Source of the DNA: Deltaproteobacteria bacterium
GTDB taxonomy: Bacteria; Desulfobacterota; Binatia; HRBIN30; JACQVA1
NCBI GenBank assembly: GCA_016210005.1
Contig: JACQVA010000140.1
Coordinates: forward strand, 1 to 37,797
Reading direction: 5' to 3'
DNA length: 37,797 nucleotides
Shown: one piece after another, positions 1 to 6,211 of the stretch
Layout: the number at the start of each line of letters is the position of its first letter
How positions within the stretch are numbered: position 1 is the stretch's first letter
Position numbers and translations under genes: made by a program
The notes under the pieces: generated by a model
What the model saw: only the letters and a program-made list of their open reading frames with translations
What the model was told of the DNA's origin: nothing
Database searches by the model: none

Positions 1-64
1 CCCCAATGTACAGCGTGCCGTTCCGTTTGCTGGCCAGGATGTAAACGCAGAACTGCTTGTCCAT
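1..64 (-). CDS. GIY-YIG nuclease family protein, N-terminal fragment (cut by window edge)
   Basis: Read on the minus strand from an ATG at 64-62, the first 21 codons give MDKQFCVYILASKRNGTLYIG, broken only by the window edge. The VYI...YIG pair with a basic spacer is the opening motif of the small GIY-YIG (UPF0213/YhbQ-like) endonuclease-fold family, whose members are usually 80-100 residues and act on DNA. Only the first beta-hairpin is visible, so the catalytic Arg and Glu cannot be checked. The start lies 22 bases from a REP-like palindrome, which therefore sits in its 5' leader; no good ribosome binding site is visible. Family assignment is fairly sure; whether the gene is intact is unknown. 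Confidence 0.72.
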   Translation of the reverse strand, partial: MDKQFCVYILASKRNGTLYIG

Positions 65-81
65 AGCGCCAAACGCCAAAC

Positions 82-109
82 TGGATTCCCGCTTTCGCGG
101 GAATGACGG
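82..109. repeat. REP-like palindromic element
   Basis: A perfect 7-bp stem, TTCCCGC (86-92) and GCGGGAA (97-103) with a TTTC loop, sits in the context TGGA...TGACGG. This wording (a 'ggattcccgc...gcgggaatgacgg' unit) recurs as a dispersed intergenic palindrome in many proteobacterial genomes, so I read it as a REP-type repeat rather than a private hairpin. It lies between the 5' end of the GIY-YIG gene and the 3' end of the minus-strand gene ending at 187. It could also terminate transcripts of the latter, although no T-tract follows. Confidence 0.65.
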
Positions 110-186
110 CCATAACACCGAACCACGTTACCCACAAATTTGTCGCGCATCCGTAGTCCGACCATACCCGACCCGACAAAACCGCC

Positions 187-981
187 CTACCCTGCCGGCG
201 CCGTGCCGGCGCTGGCCCGCGCCGGCCGCACCAAGTTCCCGGGCTTGCGAGCCTTATGTGCCGCTGTCCCCTGACCATATTGCAGTTCCAGGTAGGTGAC
301 GATGTCATCCGACTCGTACAATTCCTTACCGGTGTTGGGGTCGATCAGATACGGCACCTGCATCTTGCCCCCGCGCTTGACCAGCTCGGCCCGCTTCGGG
401 CTCCCCTTCGGGAGGTTGCGCACAAGGTGTTCGAGATCCAGCTCGCTCAGGCATTCACGCACCTTACGGCAGTAGGGCGATCCTTCCATGTTGAACAGCG
501 TGAGCGGTTTCAGCCTCGCCGCGCGTGGGGTCGTGATGCGGGAGCGCGTGCCGCGCGCCAGCCGGACCGCGCTGGCGATGGCGGAGTCGAGGTTGTCGAC
601 AAGGCTAGGAATCGGCAGCGCCCAGCCGGCGCGGCGGCCGGCTCCGTAGGTATCATTGAGATACTCGATGATGCCGTCCGACTCGTACAGGCCGGTGCCG
701 GTGTTGGGATCAATAAGATACGGCACCTGCATCTTGCCGCCCTGCTGCACCAGCTCGCTGCGGCGCGGACTGCCGTGCGCTACCGGATGAGCCAGGTAGT
801 CGAGATCCAGCTCACAGAGTACCTCACGCACCTTGCGGCAGTATGGGCAACCTTCGAAGTCGTACAGCTCGAGTTGCTCATCCGGACCAGGCCGTTGCTC
901 CGCGGTGACTTTGGGGTAGAGCCCGCGCCCTAGCCGCACGACGGTGGCTGCAAATGCCGACATATCGTTCGCGATGCCCAT
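187..981 (-). CDS. Tandem glutaredoxin/GST-N-like domain protein
   Basis: This predicted cytosolic protein of 264 residues carries two copies of a thioredoxin-fold GST N-terminal (glutaredoxin-like) domain, at about 37-113 and 159-235. Both copies contain the conserved GGKMQVPYLIDPNTG block with its cis-Pro. The first has a CPYC redox motif (45-48); the second has SPYC (168-171), so its nucleophilic Cys is replaced by Ser. The family is known in bacteria and plant plastids with a presumed glutathione or thiol redox role; substrates are unknown. I chose ATG 981 because GGGAGG lies 7 bases upstream; an in-frame start at 1104 would add 41 low-complexity residues. It is divergent from the regulator and probably unrelated to the polysaccharide genes. 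Confidence 0.85.
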   Translation of the reverse strand: MGIANDMSAFAATVVRLGRGLYPKVTAEQRPGPDEQLELYDFEGCPYCRKVREVLCELDLDYLAHPVAHGSPRRSELVQQGGKMQVPYLIDPNTGTGLYESDGIIEYLNDTYGAGRRAGWALPIPSLVDNLDSAIASAVRLARGTRSRITTPRAARLKPLTLFNMEGSPYCRKVRECLSELDLEHLVRNLPKGSPKRAELVKRGGKMQVPYLIDPNTGKELYESDDIVTYLELQYGQGTAAHKARKPGNLVRPARASAGTAPAG

Positions 982-1336
982 GATCTCGCCTCCCGACACA
1001 CTCATTACCCCGGTTCGCGAGCCGGGTGAAGAAGGGGGGGACCACCTCGCCAACAAGTGCAGCAAACCGACGGGCTCCTGCCAACTTGCGCGGGCTGGCA
1101 GCATCCGGCGTCCTGGGGATCTCGGAGCCGTGGCGGCGCCGCACCGGCGACGATTGGACCGTGTCCAGTGTAATTTGCGGCATGTGTCAGATTCTGCCGA
1201 TGCTCTTTAGGCGTAAAGGGGAAAAATTTTGCGGAAAATGGTTTGATTTAACGGCGCCATGGTGTACGGTAATTCTGCTGCGAAAAGGTGGGAGGAGGGG
1301 AGGCGGTGGCTAACTCCACGCGGGGGACAGGTCTGG
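982..1336. promoter_or_regulatory. Intergenic control region between divergent genes
   Basis: No convincing gene is visible in these 355 bases. They hold the leaders of the minus-strand redox gene and the plus-strand regulator. A CCCGG...CCGGG inverted repeat (1008-1026) lies in the minus-strand leader. A small operator-like palindrome, TGGAC-CGT-GTCCA, is at 1155-1167. An AT-rich stretch at about 1218-1252 is the likeliest promoter area for the regulator, but I see no clear -35/-10 or -24/-12 pair. A purine-rich run (about 1286-1305) could attract ribosomes upstream of the chosen start at 1337. Confidence 0.45.
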
Positions 1337-2701
1337 ATGGAAGACGCCACACTCGTAGTCTGCAGTGATCCGACAGAGCGCGCCGCCTACTCAGGCTGGC
1401 TGCGCGCCGACGGCTACCGCGTGGCAGAGGTGTCTTGCACGGGAGACGCACTCACCCAGCATCGCCGGGGTACGTTCCCTCTGACGGTTGCGGAATTGGC
1501 CGCACGTGAGCTCGACGGCATCGAGCTGATGCGGGCAATCCGCGCCACCAAACCCGAGGCCGAGTTTCTCATGCTCGGGAGCGGGGAATCGGTGGGATCA
1601 GCGGTGGCGGCCATGAAGGCGGGCGCGGCCGATCTGTTGCTCAAGCCGATCAGGCGCACTGACTTCATGGAGTCGGTGCACAAGATTTGGACACCTCGAT
1701 TACGGCCTGAAAGCCGGCAGCTTGAAAACGAGCTGCGCTCACGTTTCGATTTTTCGGAAATCGTGGCGCGATCGCCACAAATGCTCCACGTCCTGGCCAT
1801 TGCCGCCCGGGTGGCGCCGCGCGACACAACGGTACTGCTCACCGGCGAGAGCGGGACCGGCAAGGAGCTGATGGCGCGGGCAATCCACCGCAACAGCGCG
1901 CGCGCAAGCCGTGGCATGACCTCGATAAACTGTGCGGCGATTCCCGAAGCCTTGCTCGAAAGCGAACTGTTCGGCTACCGGAAGGGAGCCTTTACCGGTG
2001 CCGACTGCGATAAGCCGGGCCTGCTGGCAACTGCCGATGGCGGCACGTTGTTCCTGGACGAGATTGCCGAACTTCCGTTAACAACACAGGCCAAGCTACT
2101 CAGATTCATCCAGGAGGGAACTTTTTTTCCTGTGGGTAGCCCGTTGCCCAGCACTGCCGACGTGCGCATCATTTCTGCCACCAACGCCCCATTGGCTCAG
2201 CGGGTCGAGGCGGAGACTTTCCGGCGCGACCTATACTACCGCCTGTCGGTCTTTCCCCTACACGTCCCTCCGCTGCGTGAGCGCCCCGAGGACATCGTGC
2301 CACTGGCCCAGCATTTCCTGGCTCGGCTCGAGCGGCAGAGCATCAACCGGGTGCCTGGTCTTTCACGTGAGGTGGTTCATTACCTGACGGCTCGCAGCTG
2401 GCACGGCAACGTGCGCGAATTGGAAAGTGCCATCGAGCGCGCGGTGATCCTCAGCGACGGCAGCCTGCTGACTTCGGCAGATTTTCGTCAGCTCGATATG
2501 CAGCCCGGCTCCACCGCCGCCGTGCGCCGCTTGATAGAGCTACCGGAAACCGGCATCGACCTGCCCGAACTCAACCGGAGCCTGGTCGTCGAGGCGTTGG
2601 CTCGCACCAATCAGAACGTCTCCGCGGCAGCGCGCCTGTTGTCGCTTAGCCGTCCCGCCCTGCGTTATCGAATGAAGAAGTACGGATTTTCAGTCCGCTG
2701 A
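1337..2701 (+). CDS. Sigma-54 enhancer-binding regulator with degenerate receiver domain
   Basis: This 454-residue NtrC-family activator has a receiver-like domain (about 4-118), an AAA+ domain (about 139-370) and a C-terminal Fis-type helix-turn-helix (about 412-452). The AAA+ part is intact: Walker A GESGTGKE (170-177), the sigma-54 contact loop GAFTGA (217-222) and Walker B GGTLFLDE (235-242). It should drive open-complex formation by sigma-54 polymerase. The receiver is abnormal. The acidic pair is replaced (C9, S10), the phospho-acceptor position reads V-A-E-L with Glu53 instead of Asp, and only the conserved Lys103-Pro survives. I chose ATG 1337 over the in-frame ATG at 1259 because the domain begins there and GGGGGA lies upstream. 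Its position suggests it controls the polysaccharide operon, like PrsR-type regulators. Confidence 0.9.
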   Translation: MEDATLVVCSDPTERAAYSGWLRADGYRVAEVSCTGDALTQHRRGTFPLTVAELAARELDGIELMRAIRATKPEAEFLMLGSGESVGSAVAAMKAGAADLLLKPIRRTDFMESVHKIWTPRLRPESRQLENELRSRFDFSEIVARSPQMLHVLAIAARVAPRDTTVLLTGESGTGKELMARAIHRNSARASRGMTSINCAAIPEALLESELFGYRKGAFTGADCDKPGLLATADGGTLFLDEIAELPLTTQAKLLRFIQEGTFFPVGSPLPSTADVRIISATNAPLAQRVEAETFRRDLYYRLSVFPLHVPPLRERPEDIVPLAQHFLARLERQSINRVPGLSREVVHYLTARSWHGNVRELESAIERAVILSDGSLLTSADFRQLDMQPGSTAAVRRLIELPETGIDLPELNRSLVVEALARTNQNVSAAARLLSLSRPALRYRMKKYGFSVR

Positions 2702-2719
2702 TGCCCAGCGCCGGGCCAG

Positions 2720-2793
2720 TTTGATCATTTGATCCAGCGTTAATTGAGCACTTGGTCTGGGAGGGGCATCGTGTTCGCCCTTCCGCTTTGATC
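2720..2793 (+). promoter_or_regulatory. TTTGATC repeats, candidate enhancer sites
   Basis: The heptamer TTTGATC occurs three times, at 2720-2726, 2728-2734 and 2787-2793, upstream of the sigma-54-like promoter at 2811. The first two are spaced 8 bases apart. A separate direct repeat CTTGGTCTG occurs at 2751 and 2821. Enhancer-binding proteins often use repeated sites about 20-100 bases upstream of -24, so these may be activator sites. The heptamer is short and chance is possible. Confidence 0.25.
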
Positions 2794-2810
2794 ACAGAGC
2801 ATCCCGGCAG

Positions 2811-2826
2811 TGGCTCGGTTCTTGGT
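2811..2826 (+). promoter_or_regulatory. Candidate sigma-54 (-24/-12) promoter
   Basis: TGGCTCGGTTCTTGGT aligns to the sigma-54 consensus TGGCACG-N4-TTGCW with two differences: the A in the -24 box, and the C of the highly conserved GC in the -12 box, which reads GG. Spacing between the boxes is correct. It lies 84 bases upstream of the small ORF at 2910 and just downstream of a sigma-54 activator gene, which supports the reading. The -12 mismatch lowers confidence. Confidence 0.35.
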
Positions 2827-2909
2827 CTGCTACCCCGCTGTCGGCGTTGTGCTGACGGCTGGATTAGGACAACCGCGATTTACGACACGTCTACCAAGGG
2901 GAGGAGTGT

Positions 2910-3158
2910 ATGAGCCAGCGCGCCGTGGAAGCAGCGCTGGGGAAGCTCATCTGTGACGACAGCTTCCGCCGCGATTTCTATCAAGATGCTGAAGCCGCGG
3001 CGGCGCGAGCGGGGTTTTTTTTGACTCCGATCGAGTTAGCCAGTCTTCACAAGATCGAGCCCGAGGCCATCGAGGTCTTTGTCGCGCACGTTGATGATCG
3101 CGTGCGGCGGGCAGAGGCCGCCCTTCGGCATTCTCGGCCGACGCTTATCAGGCGTTAG
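2910..3158 (+). CDS. Os1348/NHLP-clan small protein (RiPP-leader-like)
   Basis: This 82-residue acidic protein has a very good ribosome binding site (GGGGAGGAG) and an ATG start. The pattern is AVEAALGKLICDDSFRRDF, then a short loop, AGFFLTPIELASL, then HKIEPEAIEVF. It matches the helical fold of the Os1348-like members of the nitrile-hydratase-leader-peptide (NHLP) clan, some of which are leaders of ribosomally made peptides. No Gly-Gly type cleavage site, Cys/Ser/Thr-rich core or modifying enzyme is visible, so it may be a stand-alone adaptor rather than a precursor. It is the first gene after the sigma-54-like promoter, followed by 145 non-coding bases and the antiterminator. Function is unknown; family assignment is from pattern memory. 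Confidence 0.65.
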   Translation: MSQRAVEAALGKLICDDSFRRDFYQDAEAAAARAGFFLTPIELASLHKIEPEAIEVFVAHVDDRVRRAEAALRHSRPTLIRR

Positions 3159-3200
3159 TCGGGAACCGTTGGCTGATCATTCTGGCGAGAGTCCGGAATG

Positions 3201-3238
3201 GCCCTGGACCGAACAGCGGGTGCGCGGCTGTTCAGGGC
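3201..3238 (+). promoter_or_regulatory. Leader hairpin before the antiterminator gene
   Basis: GAACAGC (3211-3217) pairs with GCTGTTC (3227-3233) around a 9-base loop. An outer GCCCT (3201-3205) pairs with AGGGC (3234-3238), leaving a GGACC bulge on the 5' side. This 12-bp structure sits between the small NHLP-type gene and the NusG-like gene, about 66 bases before its start. No T-tract follows, so an intrinsic terminator is unlikely. A pause or recruitment hairpin, or an attenuator of the long operon, is possible. Confidence 0.45.
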
Positions 3239-3303
3239 GACACAAGACCAAATGCGGCCGCAATCGAGGATGGGCCACAGAAGAAGGAGGGCTGGAACAG
3301 ACT

Positions 3304-3849
3304 ATGGGCCCGTCGGGCGGAGCTATAGGCAGGCCGGAGCAGCAACTGAACGGTGCGCCAGCCCGTGCCTGGTACGTCGTTCAAACAAAGCGACATCGCG
3401 AAATGGTGGCGCAGCGGTTCCTGGAGGAAAAGGGCATTGGCAGTTACCTGCCGCGCGTCATCCAATGGCCGCGTCCGGTAGTCGGCAGCGAAATCGGCCC
3501 GATGTTTCCAAGCTACCTGTTCGTTTGCGCTCTCTTGCCGGACGAGTTTGCGCGCGTCATGTGGACTCCGGGCGTGAAAGCCTTCGTTAGCTTCGGCGGC
3601 TGGCCGTCGGCGCTCGGTGCCGAGGTCGTCGATTACCTGCGCAGCCAAGAGGCGCCCGACGGCTTGATTCGCTGCGGGCAAGGCCTGGCGCAGAAGAACG
3701 AAGTGCGGATCGTCGCCGGCCCGTTTCGGGGCCTGACCGCGATCGTCGAACAACGCCTGCCCGCGCGCGAGCGTGTGCGCGTACTGATGGATATCCTGCA
3801 ACGGCAAACGCCGGTGGAACTGCCGGAGAAATGGGTGCGGTTGGCCTGA
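3304..3849 (+). CDS. NusG/RfaH-family transcription antiterminator
   Basis: This 181-residue protein has an N-terminal NGN domain (about 21-125: ARAWYVVQTKRHRE..., FLEEKGIGSYLPRV, FPSYLFV) and a C-terminal KOW domain (about 133-180, with VRIVAGPFRGLTAIVEQRL). Such specialised NusG paralogues (RfaH, UpxY) travel with elongating RNA polymerase and let it read through long polysaccharide operons. Its place as the first gene of the cluster fits that role. I chose ATG 3304 because AAGGAGGG lies 12 bases upstream and the domain begins soon after; in-frame sequence upstream is not NusG-like. Its stop overlaps the next start (TGATG), so the two are translationally coupled. No recognisable ops element was found. 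Confidence 0.88.
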   Translation: MGPSGGAIGRPEQQLNGAPARAWYVVQTKRHREMVAQRFLEEKGIGSYLPRVIQWPRPVVGSEIGPMFPSYLFVCALLPDEFARVMWTPGVKAFVSFGGWPSALGAEVVDYLRSQEAPDGLIRCGQGLAQKNEVRIVAGPFRGLTAIVEQRLPARERVRVLMDILQRQTPVELPEKWVRLA

Positions 3850-4571
3850 TGGCAACGCGCAGATCCACAATCCCGTTCGGCACTCCCGCGCCCTGGTTGG
3901 TGCTGGCCGCCTCGCTCACGTTGGCGGCGTGCTCGGCTTCGCGCCTGCCGCCCAGCCCACCGCTACCAACGCTCCAGAGCGCCGCACCAGCGGCGGCCGG
4001 CACCTACGTGCTGCAACTCGGCGATGCCGTCAGCGTCAAATTCTACAACAGCCCGGAACTCAATGAAGACGTGGTGGTGCGGCCAGACGGGATGATCTCC
4101 CTCCAGCTGATCGGCGACGTGAAAGCCGCCGGGCTGACACCTGCGGCGCTCGCTGCTGACCTGACGGGGCGCTACGTGCAGGAGCTGTCGAACCCCCGTA
4201 TCAGCGTCATCGTCCGCCAATTGGGCACACCGCCGATCTACGTGGCCGGCGAGGTCGGGCGCCAAGGCGTTCTTCCGCTCACCGGCGGCATGACCCTGTA
4301 CCAAGCGATTCAGCAAGCGGGCGGATTTCAGATCACCGCCCAACGCAAACAGGTGATTCTGATTCGGCGAAGCCCTGAAGGCCGGGCGAACGGTCACTCA
4401 GTCGACGTCGCAGCCGTCGAGAGTGGCGAGCACCCCGAGCAAGACATTCCGCTCCAGCCCTACGATGTCGTCTTCGTCCCCACGTCGTTCATCGCCGATG
4501 TCGACAATTTCGTCGATCTGTACATCAAGCGGGCTTTACCAGTTCAGCCCGGGGTTTTTCTGGGACCGTAA
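3849..4571 (+). CDS. Short polysaccharide export (OPX/Wza-like) lipoprotein
   Basis: This 240-residue predicted lipoprotein has a signal sequence ending in the lipobox L-A-A-C, lipidated at Cys28. A Poly_export domain (about 50-130, with YVLQLGDAVSVKFYN and VVRPDGMISLQLIGDV) is followed by an SLBB domain (about 135-205, PPIYVAGEVGRQGVLPLTGG). It should form or gate the periplasmic/outer-membrane export channel for the polysaccharide. It is much shorter than Wza (about 380 residues) and ends soon after the SLBB domain, without an obvious C-terminal membrane-crossing helix. It therefore resembles the short OPX class that needs a separate outer-membrane barrel. The start overlaps the antiterminator stop; the next gene begins 15 bases downstream. 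Confidence 0.88.
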   Translation: MATRRSTIPFGTPAPWLVLAASLTLAACSASRLPPSPPLPTLQSAAPAAAGTYVLQLGDAVSVKFYNSPELNEDVVVRPDGMISLQLIGDVKAAGLTPAALAADLTGRYVQELSNPRISVIVRQLGTPPIYVAGEVGRQGVLPLTGGMTLYQAIQQAGGFQITAQRKQVILIRRSPEGRANGHSVDVAAVESGEHPEQDIPLQPYDVVFVPTSFIADVDNFVDLYIKRALPVQPGVFLGP

Positions 4572-4586
4572 TGACGGGAGTGGTCC

Positions 4587-6119
4587 ATGAATGATTCGGC
4601 GCTACCGTTACTAGTCTGGCAAGACCTCGTTGCCACGCTGATGCGCCGGCGCAAGCTGATCGCCGCCGTCTTCGCCAGCGGCGTGACCAGCGCGGCGGTG
4701 CTGGTTGCGCTGCAGGCACCAACGTACCGTGCGACCGCTAAACTGATGGCCACCGCCGAGCGCACTCAGATCGTGGTCTCACCCGCGGCCGACTCCAAGC
4801 CGACGGTCGATCGGGTAACCGTCGAGTATCTCAGCTCTGAAGTCGCCCTGTTGCGCAGCCCGGCCCTGGTCCGTGAAGCGCTCGAACCTTATCGCGAGCG
4901 TTTCAACGCGCGGCGTAACGAGCCGGCGCCCCTGGCGCAACGCCTGGTCGCAGCCCTCAACTCGGTCATCCTTCTACCCACGAAGATCTACCGCGGCATC
5001 CACGGCGTTCCCGTCGGAGACCCCTTCGAACGCTGGGTGCTCGGCGTCGCCAAGGACGTCACGATCACGCCGCTCGGCAAGTCGAGTGTGATCGAGATCT
5101 CGTACGCCGGCCGAGAACCCGAGTGGACAGCGAAGCTGGTCAACGAACTGGCCTCGCGCCACGTCGAACGCCGCGCCCGCCTCAACCAAACACTGGACGC
5201 GCGCCGCTTTCTGGAAGCGCAGCGCGAGCTGCTCGCCACCAAGCAACGTCAGGCCGAAGAGGCACTCGGGGCCTTCTACGAACGCGAGGGCATCACCGAC
5301 TCGGTGCCGGATCAACAAGCCGTGCTGCACACCCGGCTGAAGGACTGGGAAACCGCGCTCGTCAATGCCGATACCGAGCTCGCTGAAAACACCGCGCGCG
5401 CGGACTTTCTCGCGAATCTAGTCAAGCAACCGCGCGCAGCCATCGGCGGCGCGGCCGCCACAACCCGCCTGGCTCAAGCCGATCCGCGGCAACTGGTAAA
5501 GAGCCGCATCGCCGAGTTGGCTTTGCAACGCAGTGAATTGTTATCCAAGTTCGCCCCCACCAGCATCAAGGTGCAGGACCTCGATCGGCAAATCGCCGAG
5601 GCCCAACGCCTACTCGGCGCCGACAGCACCACCGAGCGCGGTCTGCCCGCCGATCTCGGCACCGCCGATCAAGGCCTCGAGACCGAGCTGGCGCAGGCGA
5701 GAACACAGATGGCCGCAGTGAAGGCGCGCAAAGATGCTCTGAGGGCACACATCGCCGAGGCCCGCGCCAAACTCGATCACCTGGATCAGATCGCCTCCGA
5801 GCACGAACGGTTGGACAAAGAAGTGGCGGCAGCGAAGGAGACCTTCCTCACCTACGTCAGAAAGGAAGAGGAAGCGCGCTTTTCGAACGCGCTCGACGAG
5901 TCACGCATTGTGAACGTGACTGTGGCTGAGCCGGCGCAAGTGCCGATCGCCCCGGAGCCCTCAAAAGGACCGGTGGTTCTTGCACTGGCCGCCGCTCTGA
6001 GCCTGATCGCCGGGTTCGTCATGGCGCTGCTGCGCGATCGCCTCGACCCCGCCGTCAAGAGCGCCGCCGAAGCCCGGCGCATTACCGGGCTGCCGCTGCT
6101 GGCCGATATTCCGGGGTGA
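4587..6119 (+). CDS. Wzz/GNVR-type polysaccharide co-polymerase without kinase domain
   Basis: This 510-residue inner-membrane protein has transmembrane segments at about 24-43 and 461-482. Between them are a Wzz domain (about 45-175) and a long periplasmic coiled-coil (about 195-410). It is a polysaccharide co-polymerase that sets chain length and contacts the OPX protein. The protein stops 28 residues after the second membrane segment, so the cytoplasmic tyrosine-kinase domain of Wzc is absent. The usual partner would be a separate CpsD-type kinase; the candidate at 7640 is degenerate. The start is ATG with GGGAG upstream. The last residues (TGLPLLADIPG) match the linker that leads into the kinase in fused homologues. 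Confidence 0.9.
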   Translation: MNDSALPLLVWQDLVATLMRRRKLIAAVFASGVTSAAVLVALQAPTYRATAKLMATAERTQIVVSPAADSKPTVDRVTVEYLSSEVALLRSPALVREALEPYRERFNARRNEPAPLAQRLVAALNSVILLPTKIYRGIHGVPVGDPFERWVLGVAKDVTITPLGKSSVIEISYAGREPEWTAKLVNELASRHVERRARLNQTLDARRFLEAQRELLATKQRQAEEALGAFYEREGITDSVPDQQAVLHTRLKDWETALVNADTELAENTARADFLANLVKQPRAAIGGAAATTRLAQADPRQLVKSRIAELALQRSELLSKFAPTSIKVQDLDRQIAEAQRLLGADSTTERGLPADLGTADQGLETELAQARTQMAAVKARKDALRAHIAEARAKLDHLDQIASEHERLDKEVAAAKETFLTYVRKEEEARFSNALDESRIVNVTVAEPAQVPIAPEPSKGPVVLALAAALSLIAGFVMALLRDRLDPAVKSAAEARRITGLPLLADIPG

Positions 6120-6181
6120 GTCGTATGCGCGCGCTGCCACCTGGCGGACGCCGTAGGTCAATGGAGTCAACCGTGCGGCCA

Positions 6182-6196
6182 ATCGCCCTCGGCGAT
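6182..6196 (+). promoter_or_regulatory. Small hairpin just before the ATPase start
   Basis: ATCGCC-CTC-GGCGAT forms a 6-bp stem ending 15 bases before the ATG at 6212, in the 92-base gap between the co-polymerase and ATPase genes. The start has no clear Shine-Dalgarno sequence, so this hairpin could affect translation of the ATPase. It is short and may be chance. Confidence 0.25.
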
Positions 6197-6211
6197 GAGT
6201 GATACGCACCC

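Noticed and set aside
3079-3303. N-terminal extension of the NusG-like protein
   Set aside because: The extra 75 residues overlap the small NHLP-type gene and a hairpin and do not resemble any NusG domain; ATG 3304 has a purine-rich site upstream.
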